DNA of 64,000 nt, from positions 120,927 through 184,926 of the forward strand of contig NW_003314364.1 of NCBI RefSeq assembly GCF_000143415.4, in the 5' to 3' direction. The first letter of the stretch is position 1, and each line of letters starts with the position of its first letter. The position numbers and the translations under genes are program-made. This DNA comes from Selaginella moellendorffii. Taxonomy: Eukaryota; Streptophyta; Lycopodiopsida; Selaginellales; Selaginellaceae. Under the pieces are notes generated by a model that ran no database searches, was not told where the DNA came from, and worked only from the letters and a program-made list of their open reading frames with translations. This document shows positions 1 through 10,879 of the stretch, piece by piece.

Positions 1-1863
1 CACTCAACCTTTGCACTTGGTCTAAGTGCTCCACGTGTCCGATCCCATGATCGACACCCGAAGGTATCACCGACATATCGGCCCGTTACGCTGAGGCCAT
101 ACCTATTCACCTTGGTCACGCTGGTGGTCCAACACCACCTACATTGCAATCCTGTCTCTAATAGACTAGGCCATCCATCCATGAGGGATCATCCCAGATC
201 CACTCCTTAGCATCCTTAGGATGCTCGCAGACTTAGGGAATAACCTTCCCCAATATCTCTTTTCCGGTCCCCACCAAGTCCCTCTTTGTCGATGGCCATG
301 TTCACCAACACTGCCACTGGATCAAGGCCTGCAGGCCCGACCTCTAAGTCCAACTGTCCTCTGGGACTTCCTCACTGGGTGACCGTGTCCTTTGTCACCA
401 CACCAGAGGGCTACTCCTCTTCCTTTTCACAACCTGGGACTTTGGGACCACATTTCGGAACACCGTGGCCTTACGCGAGCCACCTGGGTACTCTCCCCAC
501 CTTTCGCCTTTAGGTGCTCTAGCCATGGGCTTAGAGCGAGGTTCCATTGAGCCACGCCTGGTATCCAAGTAGGTAGTGCCACCCACACTTGGACTAGGAG
601 CATCGGCCAGTCGATCTCCCAGGGGAACTAGAGCCGGCTCTTGAACACTTCACCAAGCTACCCCGCTTGTCGGTTCGTATTCACTCTAGTCTTGGACTTC
701 CCAGTGGGTAGCTCATCACCCAACACTGGGTCCGGCCTTCCTGGGCCAAACTGGCCTTTCCTGGCCAAACTGGCTCCACTGCAGACCTCCCCCTACTATA
801 CTTTTGGAGCTCACCAAACCCCCAGGGTCTGGGAGACGAACGCTTTGGGCTTTCACCCTCTCAGACTCGAACTTGGACTCGAACTCGGACTCGGACTCGG
901 ACTCGGCCTCTGCCTCGGCCTCGGTCTCGGTCTCGGGCCCGATCTCGATCTCGGTCTCGGTCTCAGTCCCGATCTCGGTCTCGGTCTCGACTTCGGACTC
1001 CATCTCGGGTCCATCTCGGACTCCATCTCGGGTCCATCTCGGACTCCATCTCGGGTCCATCTTGGACTCCATCTCGGGTCCCATCTCGGACTCCATCTCG
1101 GACTCCATCTCGGGTCCATCTCGGACTCCATCTCGAACTCCATCTTGGACTCCATCTCGGACTCCATCTCGGGTCCCATCTCGGACTCCATCTCGGGTCC
1201 ATCTCGGACTCCATCTCGAACTCCATGTCGGGTCCATCTCGGACTCCATCTCGGGTCCCATCTCGGACTCCATCTCGGACTCCATCTCGAGTCCATCTCG
1301 GACTCCATCTCGGGTCCCATCTCGGACTCCATCTCGGACTCCATCTCAAGTCCATCTCGGACTCCATCTCGGGTCCATCTCGGACTCCATCTCGAACTCC
1401 ATGTCGGGTCCATCTCGGACTCCATCTCGGGTCCCATCTCGGACTCCATCTCGGACTCCATCTCGAGTCCATCTCGGACTCCATCTCGGGTCCCATCTCG
1501 GACTCCATCTCGGACTCCATCTTAGGTCCATCTCGGACTCCATCTCGGGTCCATCTCGGACTCCATCTCAAACTCCATCTAGGGTCCATGTCGGACTCCA
1601 TCTCGGACTCCACTTCGGACTCCAACTCGAGTCCATCTCGGACACTTCCACGTGTCATGTGTTGGCCCTTTTTGGAGCCTCGCTTATTGCTCGCTTCGTG
1701 CTCGTTCCTCGAGCACTTTGTTGGGAGTTCCACTCCTGCTCTTGACTTTTCAAGTCGGAGCTTTTGGTCCAAACGTGTTACACTCGTTTGGCTCTCGCTT
1801 CGGCCACTACCACGTGGCGCCCTTCCGGCTCCACTTTGGGGCCTAGGGATTTTGTGTCTCACA
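1..1863 (-). repeat. LARD 3' LTR (partial)
   Basis: Position 1 aligns with position 6108 of the other LTR, and the two are nearly identical to the shared end GTCTCACA at 1863. The main difference is the length of the internal satellite: about 800 bp here and about 520 bp in the other copy. High LTR identity outside the satellite implies a fairly recent insertion. Confidence 0.9.
855..1650. repeat. LTR-internal 6/12-bp satellite
   Basis: The array begins as CTCGGA hexamers and grades into 11-12-bp units (TCTCGGACTCCA and TCTCGGGTCCA alternating). Because the period is a multiple of three in most stretches, several frames stay open on both strands. The resulting long Ser/Pro/Arg or Asp/Gly/Glu/Met/Trp repeat peptides are not genes. 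Related arrays lie at 6965-7485, 18115-18600 and 37250-37760, each in an LTR of this family. Confidence 0.9.
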
Positions 1864-1877
1864 ACTCCACCACCCAT
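1864..1877 (-). other. polypurine tract of the LARD element
   Basis: Read on the minus strand, TGGGTGGTGGAGT abuts the LTR start TGTGAGACAC. The same tract precedes the LTR starts at 9472 and 33134 and (minus strand) the one ending at 44758, so it is shared by two LTR families. Confidence 0.75.
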
Positions 1878-3382
1878 AGACGAAGTTCGATGTCCTCATC
1901 GAACGGTAAACCATTTTATAAAGTAACACCTGCATGTGTTACCATTTCCATCCTTGGCACCTAACCAATATTTGTCAATAGTTTGACATTGAAGGCTCAC
2001 CATGCCTTCTCCATATTCGTCAATGGTTTGACACCAAAGGCTCACTATGCCTTGCCCATCCTCTAAGGAGGGTAGTCTCTCCAACTTAGAGACTGATTGG
2101 ACCACATGTAGTGGTTCTCTCCTTTTATTGGTTTAGTTCTCGCTAAACCTCTTAGAGACCCTTCTCTAAGTCAATCCCACTACTCCTTCTCGAGTAGTCT
2201 CAATTTCCATCTATTGAACGTTTGCACCTTAGAACTTTTACTCTTTTGACTTTTTGGAAGTCAATTTCCTAGGTGTCTCCAACACCTTGCATTGCATAGC
2301 TTGTGCAACTCCAGTTCCCCATCCTAGGAAGTTCATTACTTGAGGGCACCATCATCCTCTCTTCTATTTCGTGCCACCTTGGGCACTAAGTTCCATTTAT
2401 CATACTTTGTGCTAGGGCTGTCCATGGCCCTATCATTTGGCTACCTTACCGCTCCCTCCCTTGGAGCTTCCACTTTCGCCAAATCGGAGCAATTTGGAAT
2501 CCATCCTTGGAAACACACTTCCTTTCCCGCAACTTGTTAGCGTCCAACACATTAGTGTTCCTTGCTTAACCTCGTCACTTGGATTCCTTCCAAGGGATTC
2601 CATGGCCCTATCTTGGCCACTCATCTTTTGCTCCTATCCTTGATTGTTGCACCAAGCAACCTCGAATCTCTACCTCCCTCCTTGAGGTATTCTTTTGATT
2701 CCATAGCAAAGGCTCTGCTTTGCCAAGACTAGGGTGTTCACCCCTAGTAAGTCTCTTTTAGCATCTTCTACTGTGGGCTCTATCCACGGCCCAACTTTGT
2801 GACCCTCCCATGGGTCTCTTTAGAGACTACTTTCCTTGGACACACTATGCCATCGCAATGATATAGCTCATTTCCCTAAGGTGCTTTTCCCACTTGGTCA
2901 CCTTGACCAAGCCACACCATCATCAATAGTTCAAATCAACACTTTGAACTAGGAACCTTATTCCTTAACCCAAACAAGGACCTTGTCCTTATTTAGCCAC
3001 AAGATCACCTAGTGATCTCACCTCGGCACCTTAACAAGTTTGCCAATAGGTACTAGGTCTTCCAGACCTTTAACTTGTTAACTACGACCCCGGGGGCATC
3101 CCCCACACTTGGCGGTGCGCCCAAGCCAGCCCTTCCGGCCAAGGGTCCATAGCAACTGAGATTGGGTGTCCCCATCTCACTCACCACGTCCTTGGTGCCA
3201 CTTGCACCAAAGCGTTCAAGTTAGATATGCTGAGCTTTCACACTAAGCAATCTAACCGTGCATCACGACTCCGAGGCATCCCTCGCTTGGCGGTGTGCCC
3301 AAACCAGTCTCCCCACTGACAGTCCATGACCACCGAAATATGAGTGTCCTCATATTCCAAACCATCACCACGCCCTAGTGAT

Positions 3383-3487
3383 TTGGGACTCGAACCCAAG
3401 CACTAGAGGGTCGGGACTCGAACCCAACCTCCGTATATGCATATACGGACGGCATCACACAAGATGCCTGGCGTGACTCCCCACGCC
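3383..3487 (-). other. structured block: two tRNA T-arm-like motifs and three adjacent hairpins
   Basis: On the minus strand two copies of GGGTTCGAGTCCC (3383-3399 and about 3412-3427) could fold as a TpsiC arm with a seven-base TTCGAGT loop; the motif also fits the Pol III B-box consensus. Directly beside them are three back-to-back hairpins: a perfect 18-base palindrome CCGTATATGCATATACGG at 3431-3448, GGCATC/GATGCC at 3451-3468 and GGCGTG/CACGCC at 3470-3487. An equivalent block is present at 44988-45068 in the chromovirus. The function is unknown; a packaging, export or priming structure is only a guess. Confidence 0.6.
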
Positions 3488-5957
3488 GGTGCACCAACTT
3501 ATATTTAAAGCGCGCTATAGATCACAGCTTAGGAACCTAATTCCTCCCCACTGCCAAGTCCTCTCACTTGACAAGCCTGTGATCATGCATGGACTCCTCC
3601 ATGCTTGGCCCCATGGCCCACCCTTTTTGAAGTTATCACCTTCAATTAGGGTATTTGTTCCCCTGACTTGCCAATCTCGCTTTGGCAAGTCCTCTGACCA
3701 CTGTAACATGGTTCCTGCACAAGCGTGAAAGCCCTTGATCACCGACTTTCGTTCAAAGCCCTCTCTTTGAACACTCGGGAACTTCTTCCCTAACCTTGAT
3801 AGCCTTGCCTCATGGCAAGCTTCAAGACCACGCTTCTGCTGCGCCACTCTGATTTCGCGCGTTCCTTGAACCATTTACGCTTGGCCTTTCTAGGTACTAA
3901 GCTACCTAGAATCATCTTTGGGAACCTTGAAGGAACTCTGTCCCTTAGCTTGCTAAAGCCTCCCTTTTTGCAAGCTTTCCAATTACTATATAGTCTAACA
4001 TGGACAATTCCATGTTTTAGACTCTCCATGGCATCACGGTTGCTAGCGGCAACACCCTCGAGCCCCCACTTCATTCTCCACTCCCAGTTGGCATAACCAA
4101 CCTTGGTTATGCCCTTCGATTCCTATGGTTCGGTTCTATCCCCTTACTTCTTGCTTTTGGCTTCACATCTTTCCTTCAGTCATTCTCCTCTAGACTAGGA
4201 GGATAGCTTTGCACTTTCTATCATGCCTTAGCAAGTATTTTTAAGGATGAACCTACCCAATAGCCCAGGGACTGGTTCCTCAATCCGGGTATGCTCACCT
4301 TATAATCCCACACACTGGGATTACATTGTTGCTTATGGGCCTTTACATGCCCATCACTAGCCTTGCCAAAATTCCATTTTTTGGCTTTGTCCAACTCGGG
4401 TAGACAGTCTTCTTCTGTCTCCGCAACCTTGGACATTTGGATAGCACCTTCTATCCATCATTTGTTAGGGACTTAGTCCCTTGGGCTTCATCCATTGCCC
4501 TCGCGATATCAAACACCACCTTCTGGTGTTCTAGAGTGTTCGGGTGTCTCAATGATGGCTTTCTTGACAATGAGTATTTCCTTTTATGACATTGACTTAC
4601 TATATCGCAACATAAGCAACTTATCCCCCGTAAGGGTATATCCAACTTCCCTATGCTATTAAGAAGTCTTAGGTAGCTATCTTCTACCCGTTTAACCAGT
4701 TATTTTGCACCTCTTGCTTAGTTGCGTTATAGTTGTCAAGTCCTACAACTCATTGCTTGGTGCTTCCACACCTCCATCATTATTTGGGTCACCACACTCC
4801 AATTGCATGCTCTGCAGCTTAGGCTATGCCATTCCCATTTCCATTGGGATTCCTTTGGCAAGGGGTTCTCATGAACCCACCAACATAGCCTCAAGGTATC
4901 ACACCTTGGCACATTTGGTGTCTCCACACCATCGGCTCCACGAGCCTACCTCTATGACACTTCCCCTTTGTGTCTACGTCTTTGCCAAGACCAACACCGC
5001 TCTTTCTCATGCTAACCATCCGTTAGCACTGCACCATAGATGTCACACACAACTTTGTGTCAAAGTTGTTTTCTTCTGGGAACACCTTTCCCATAACTTT
5101 GGTATGACACATTTTGCCATCGATGAGATACCCTCTATTCTCATCCTTGGATCCTATGATCCCCCCCCATCCTTCATGGGGTACAACACACCTCAGTCCA
5201 AATGCTTCCATCAGTCCTTTAGGACCATTCCTTGACTCTTCTTGAGTCATCCAGCAGTTTTGGACTTGGTTAATCCACAGACCCGTAAGGTCCTACTTGT
5301 GAGGCACTAGCTCACTGGAATTCACTTCTTGCATTCATGTCCTACTCACAAGGACTATTTTCACAAGTGTTACTCTGACACTTGATTTTGTTCTCTGGGG
5401 GCAACCTCTGCCCCTTAGGACTACTTGTCCATGTAATGAGAATACCAACTCATCTTTAGGTACACCTCCCAACTCTTGGGTTGTTCCAGCATTTATTAAA
5501 GGTAGCCCCGGCTACCATTTCAAGGACTTGAGTCCTCTTCCGTATTTGACCTCCCACGGTCATTACCTCTGGTCTCACATTCATGAGCACCAACCTCAAC
5601 TATATGAGGATAATCTTGTGACTCCTTTATTTTTTTTGGAGTCTACATCTTTCCCGTGATCCCAACTATAGTTGTTTATCACAACTACGTTAGCCCGTTT
5701 GCTGCGTCAAACGTTCATTTGGATCACATCCTCAGCTCTCCTAGGAGACCTTATATTGTTCCCAAGATCCCAAAGTCGTTCCATTATTGGCCCTTTTCTA
5801 TCCACCACATTGTGCCCAAGTTCACGCATGAACTTGAGTGGAGAGCCATGTCCTCTCGACATGCTGCTCCTCCAGGATAGGCCCACTCCTAGGACCTTTC
5901 GATGCCAACATCAATGGTGATATACTTGAGCACCAATAAAAGTCGGACTAAGGAACA

Positions 5958-5972
5958 GCTCCAATACCAAAT
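5958..5972 (-). other. primer-binding site, tRNA-Met type
   Basis: On the minus strand the LTR end CTCACA is followed after one base by TTTGGTATTGGAGC. This resembles the common plant initiator-Met primer site TGGTATCAGAGC with two or three differences. It fixes the element's orientation. Confidence 0.7.
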
Positions 5973-6964
5973 TGTGAGCGACTAATTTTTCCATTTTACT
6001 TTAGTCACTTAACCACACCTCCGACCACTTGGAGGAGTCTCATTCACAACCTCCACAAGTCCCAGTTAGGACTTGGGGCTTGCTAGCCCCGAGAATGGCA
6101 TCCATACCACTCAACCTTTGCACTTGGTCTAAGTGCTCCACGTGTCCGATCCCATGATCGACACCCGAAGGTATCACCGACATATCGGCCCGTTACGCTG
6201 AGGCCATACCTATTCACCTTGGTCACGCTGGTGGTCCAACACCACCTACATTGCAATCCTGTCTCTCATAGACTAGGCCATCCATCCATGAGGGATCATC
6301 CCAGATCCACTCCTTAGCATCCTTAGGATGCTCGCAGACTTAGGGAATAACCTTCCCCAATATCTCTTTTCCGGTCCCCACCAAGTCCCTCTTTGTCGAT
6401 GGCCATGTTCACCAACACTGCCACTGGATCAAGGCCTGCAGGCCCGACCTCTAAGTCCAACTGTCCTCTGGGACTTCCTCACTGGGTGACCGTGTCCTTT
6501 GTCACCACACCAGAGGGCTACTCCTCTTCCTTTCCACAACCTGGGACTTTGGGACCACATTTCGGAACACCGTGGCCTTACGCGAGCCACCTGGGTACTC
6601 TCCCCACCTTTTGCCTTTAGGTGCTCTAGCCATGGGCTTAGAGCGAGGTTCCATTGAGCCACGCCTGGTATCCAAGTAGGTAGTGCCACCCACACTTGGA
6701 CTAGGAGCATCGGCCAGTCGATCTCCCAGGGGAACTAGAGCCGGCTCTTGAACACTTCACCAAGCTACCCCGCTTGTCGGTTCGTATTCACTCTAGTCTT
6801 GGACTTCCCAGTGGGCAGCTCATCACCCAACACTGGGTCTGGCCTTCCTGGGCCAAACTGGCCTTTCCTGGCCAAACTGGCTCCACTGCAGACCTCCCCC
6901 TACTATACTTTTGGAGCTCACCAAACCCCCCAGGGTCTGGGAGACGAACGCTTTGGGCTTTCAC

Positions 6965-7485
6965 CCTCTCAGACTCGAACTCGGACTCGAACTCGGACTC
7001 GGACTCGGACTCGGCCTCTGCCTCGGCCTCGGTCTCGGTCTCGGTCCCGATCTCGATCTCGGTCTCGGTCTCAGTCCCGATCTCGGTCTCGGTCTCGACT
7101 TCGGACTCCATCTCGGGTCCATCTCGGAGTCCATCTCGGGTCCCATCTCGGACTCCATCTCGGACTCCATCTCGGGTCCATCTCGGACTCCATCTCGGAC
7201 TCCATCTCGGGTCCATCTCGGACTCCATCTCGGACTCCATCTCGGGTCCATCTCGGACTCCATCTCGGGTCCCATCTCGGACTCCATCTCGGACTCCATC
7301 TCGAGTCCATCTCGGACTCCATCTCGGGTCCCATCTCGGACTCCATCTCGGACTCCATCTCAGGTCCATCTCGGACTCCATCTCGGGTCCATCTCGGACT
7401 CCATCTCAAACTCCATCTCGGGTCCATCTCGGACTCCATCTCGGACTCCACTTCGGACTCCAACTCGAGTCCATCTCGGACCCTT
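6965..7485. repeat. LTR-internal satellite, second copy
   Basis: Same CTCGGA to TCTCGGACTCCA array as at 855-1650, but about 280 bp shorter. This indicates expansion or contraction after, or during, transposition. Confidence 0.9.
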
Positions 7486-7644
7486 CATCGTGTCTTGTGT
7501 TGGCCCTTTTTGGAGCCTCGCTTATTGCTCGCTTCGTGCTCGTTCCTCGAGCACTTTGTTGGGAGTTCCACTCCTGCTCTTGACTTTTCAAATCGGAGCT
7601 TTTGGTCCAAACGTGTTACCACTCCTTTGGCTCTCGCTTCGGCC

Positions 7645-7755
7645 NNNNNNNNNNNNNNNNNNNNNNNNNNNNNNNNNNNNNNNNNNNNNNNNNNNNNNNN
7701 NNNNNNNNNNNNNNNNNNNNNNNNNNNNNNNNNNNNNNNNNNNNNNNNNNNNNNN
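7645..7755. other. assembly gap (111 N)
   Basis: Run of N inside the LTR. Peptides that run through it have no meaning. Confidence 1.
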
Positions 7756-7969
7756 ACGTGTCATGTGTTGGCCCTTTTTGGAGCCTCGCTTATTGCTCGC
7801 TTCGTGCTCGTTCCTCGAGCACTTTGTTGGGAGTTCCACTCCTGCTCTTGACTTTTCAAATCGGAGCTTTTGGTCCAAACGTGTTACACTCCTTTGGCTC
7901 TCGCTTCGGCCACTACCACGTGGCGCCCTTCCGGCTCCACTTTGGGGCCTAGGGATTTTGTGTCTCACA

Positions 7970-8430
7970 CTCGATGGGCGATATGGCGAGCGACGGGAGT
8001 CCAAGCCCTTTGGGAAGCACGCAACCGGGCACATTTCGAAGGGACACAGGTCGGAGTATCACAGGTACTGGCAGAGTGGTGGAGACTTACACTGGCGGCA
8101 ATACGGCTTCACCATGCTATCCTCCGGGACAGGGGGAAGCTCGAGAGGCTCGAGGAGTGGCAAAAAGCATGGCTGCCATGTTTTGGTAGAGGAGATCACA
8201 AGGAGGTTCGTTGGAGATGGCGCCCCCCGGAGTCGATCTTGCGGTCAGCACGAAGGGGGGATATGGATCTGGACGTGATACGACGGAGACGACCGCAGCC
8301 GCTTCTACTGCAGGCCTAGTCTCACTTTAGATGAGGGAGATCACCACTAGGTAGCATGAGCTTTGGGCAGCATGCCCAGTTTTTGTATTAGTCCCTACGG
8401 GACATTGGGGAATGTACATACACGTTTCAT
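7970..8430 (+). pseudogene. LINE copy A, 3' end only (ORF2 tail and 3' UTR)
   Basis: Starts abruptly at the LTR boundary and matches the last part of the LINE ORF2 at 32645-32996: the region translating as VQALWEARNRAHFEG, then the R-rich end, a stop and a 3' UTR ending GTACATACACGTTTCATC. It is probably the flank into which the LARD element inserted, or a 5'-truncated LINE copy. It is too short to encode an enzyme. Confidence 0.85.
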
Positions 8431-9545
8431 CAAGGTGACCAAGTGGGAAAAGCACCTTAGGGAAATAAGCTATGTCATTGCAATGGCATAGTGTGTCCAA
8501 GGAAAGTAGTCTCTAAAGAGACCCATGAAAGGGTCACAAAGTTGGGCTGAGGATAGAGCCCACAGCAGAAGATGCTAAAGAGACTTACTAGGGGTGAACA
8601 CCCTAGTATTGGCAAAGCAGAGCCTTTGCTATGGAATCAAAAGAATACCTCAAGGAGGGAGGTAGAGATTTGGTGTTGCTTGGTGCAACAATCAACGGAT
8701 AGGACCAAAAGATGAGTGGCCAAGATAGGGCCGTGGAATTCCTTGGAAGGAATCCAAGTGACAAAGTTAGGCGAGGAACACTAATGTGTTGGACGCTAAC
8801 AAATTGTGGGAAAGGAAGTGTGTTTCCAAGGATGGATTCCGAATTGCTCCGATTTGGCGAAAGTGGAAGCTCCAAGGGAGGGAGCGGTAAGGTAGCCAAA
8901 TGATAGGGCGATGGACAACCCTAGCACAAAGTGTGATAAATGGAACTTAATGCCCAAGGTGGCACGAAATAGAAGAGAGGATGATGGTGCCCTCAAGTAA
9001 TGAACTTCCTAGGATAGGGAAGTGGAGTTGCACAATCTGTGCAATGCAAGGTGTTGGAGACACCTAGGAAATTGACTTCCAAAAGTCAAAAGAGTAAAAG
9101 TTCCAAGGTGCAAACATTCAATACATGGAAATTGAGACTACTCGAGAAGGAGCAGTGGGATTGACTTAGAGAAGGGTTTCTAAGAGGTTTAGCGAGAACT
9201 AAACCAATAAAAGGAGAGAACCACTACATGTGGTCCAAACAGCCTCTAAGTTGGAGAGACTACCCTCCTTAGAGGATGGGCAACGCATGGTGAGCCTTTG
9301 GTGTCAAACCATTGACGAATATGCAGAAGGCATGGTGAGCCTTCAATGTCAGACCATTGACAAATATTGGCTAGGTGCCAAGGATGGAAATGGTAACACA
9401 TGAGGGTGTTACTTTATAAAATGGTTTACCGTTTGATGAGGACATCGAACTTCGTCTATGGGTGGTGGAGTTGTGAGACACAAAATCCCTAGGCCCCAAA
9501 GTGAAGCCGGAAGGGTGCCACCTGGTAGTGGCCGAAGCGAAAGCC
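8431..9545 (+). mobile_element. LARD fragment, plus strand (3' internal region, PPT, LTR start)
   Basis: This is the reverse complement of about 1864-2910 plus the first 74 bp of the LTR. The purine tract is at 9458-9471 and the LTR start TGTGAGACAC at 9472. The LTR is cut at about 9545, where LINE copy B begins. Short open frames here are mirror images of those in the LARD interior and are not genes. Confidence 0.85.
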
Positions 9546-10650
9546 AGACCTGCTGGAGGGCGATGGATCACTGATATGGTGGCGACAGCAGCTACTAGAA
9601 GATCTAGACTGGGACCCTGCTGCATGGCGACGAGGGACAGGAAGCTTTTTCTCCTATGCAGTCAAGGAAGCGCGGAATGGACTGCTGACATCACGAGAGG
9701 AGGCGAGAGAGGAGATTCCAAAGCTGTGGCAGAAATGGATAGCACAGGGGGTCGGCGCGGAGCAAGTGGTGGACAACACGATTCACTTCTGGAAGTTGCC
9801 CGTGCAGGAAAAAGTGAAAGTCACCTCGTGGTTGGTAGCGAACAATGGACTTCCGGTTGGACAGCGATTCCAGGACGACGCGAGTCGCAGGTGCAGGGAG
9901 TGTGACAAAATCGAGACAGTCAAGCATGCACTGTGGGAGTGTGACCACTGCAAAGGAGGTGTGGCGCCAGATTATCAACGGCAGGGAAGGAGTTGGGCGT
10001 GACACAGGATTTCGAGGCCCGCAGTGGTGGATGTGCTTCACTGGTTTGAGGAAGCGAGGGGCCCAGCCCAGGGCCCAGCCCTACGACACATCAAGTGCAG
10101 AGGACGACACGGCTTGGGGATTCAGGTCCGGTGGGACACGACCGGGGCAGAGGTAGGAGTCCCAGTGTGGGAGGCGCTTGGACATGCTCGATGGGGGATA
10201 TGGTGTGCGACGGGAGTCCAGGCCCTTTGGGAAGCACGTAACCGGGCGCACTTCAAAGGGACACAGGTCAGAGTATCACAGGTACTGGCAGAGTGGTGGA
10301 GACTTACACTGGTGGCAATACGGCTTCACCATGCTACCCTCTGGGACAGGGGGAAGCTCGAGAGGCTTGAGGAGTGGCAGAAAGCATGGCTGCCATGTTT
10401 TGGTAGAGGAGATCACAAGGATGTTCGTTGGAGATGGTGCCCCCCGGAGTCGATCTTGTGGTCAGCACGAAGGGGGGACGTGGATCTGGATGTGATATGA
10501 CAGAGACGACTGCAGCTGCTTCTACTGTAGGCCTAGTCTCACTTTAGATGAGGGAGATCACCACTAGGTAGCATGAGCTTCGGGCAGCATGCCCAGTTTT
10601 TGTATTAGTCCCTACGGGACATTGGGGAATGTACATACACGTTTCATCGA
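9546..10650 (+). pseudogene. LINE copy B, 5'-truncated ORF2 C-terminus
   Basis: Collinear with 32009-33108 of the larger LINE. It covers the C-terminal part of the ORF2 protein with the zf-RVT zinc-binding motif (C-x2-C...H-x4-C near 9896-9940) and the 3' UTR. It is broken by frameshifts, for example around 9945-9990 where extra bases disturb the zinc motif frame and at 10020-10035. It ends at the shared LINE terminus GTTTCATC. 5' truncation is typical of target-primed reverse transcription. Confidence 0.85.
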
Positions 10651-10879
10651 CCCAGGGACCTAATAAAAAAAATGATTGGCTTGTTAGGGCGTGGAGGAGC
10701 ACAGCTTCTAGCACCATGGCTTCCGTGATCGGAGGCGCGGCCAGAGGAGGGAGAGCGCAAAGTGGAGAGCGCCCAATCTCCCCACACTTGCTACCGACAG
10801 CGGGGGCATCTGCTGTGAGATTCAGGTAAGAATCACTCCAGAATCTCTCTGTTTTTTCTTTTACACTGCTGTGTCCAGG
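10651..10879 (+). other. LINE copy C 5' leader
   Basis: GC-rich leader upstream of ORF1, starting directly after copy B's terminus. 'aataaaaaaaatg' near 10663-10675 could be the poly(A) tail of copy B. An ATG at 10716 opens a 37-codon frame. A GTAAGA at 10829 and a pyrimidine tract ending in CAG near 10878 look like splice signals just before the ORF1 ATG; whether an intron is used is unknown. Confidence 0.5.

Larger units (their letters stand above)
1864..5972 (-). other. LARD internal region without recognisable coding
   Basis: There are only short unrelated open frames on either strand; the longest is a 176-codon frame at 4705-5235 on the antisense strand, with no domain I recognise. The stretch 3080-3262 is a module (GC-rich 'gggggcatccccc' hairpin, 'ttggcggtg', 'gtccatag') repeated in diverged form at about 3263-3440. 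One copy of the same module is present near 44828-44960 in the chromovirus. The remainder appears to be non-coding retroelement sequence. Confidence 0.7.
1..7969 (-). mobile_element. LARD-like LTR retrotransposon, left LTR cut by window edge
   Basis: Two near-identical direct repeats of about 2 kb (1-1863 and 5973-7969) flank a 4.1-kb internal region. The repeats start TGTGAGCGAC and end GTCTCACA, the TG...CA termini of an LTR. A primer-binding-like site lies next to the right LTR and a purine tract next to the left LTR, both on the minus strand, so the right LTR is the 5' LTR. No gag, protease, RT or integrase is recognisable inside, so this is a large non-autonomous derivative. Its PPT-proximal region resembles that of the chromovirus at 44759-45160, which suggests (inference) mobilisation in trans by that family. 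About 135 bp of the left LTR lie outside the window, so the target duplication cannot be checked. Confidence 0.85.
5973..7969 (-). repeat. LARD 5' LTR, contains an assembly gap
   Basis: Full-length LTR from TGTGAGCGAC to GTCTCACA, including the satellite at 6965-7485. It carries a run of 111 N at 7645-7755. The roughly 150 bp before the gap (7491-7644) are repeated after it (7756-7911), which the other LTR copies do not show. Confidence 0.9.

Noticed and set aside
641-1926. Long overlapping frames on both strands (200-310 codons) across the LTR satellite; likewise 6748-8278, 17838-18875, 37017-37940
   Set aside because: They arise from the 6/12-bp period, which keeps several frames open on both strands. 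The peptides are simple repeats, the lengths change with array size, and one runs through the N gap.
4705-5235. 176-codon frame in the LARD interior
   Set aside because: Antisense to the element, no domain, not conserved elsewhere in the window.
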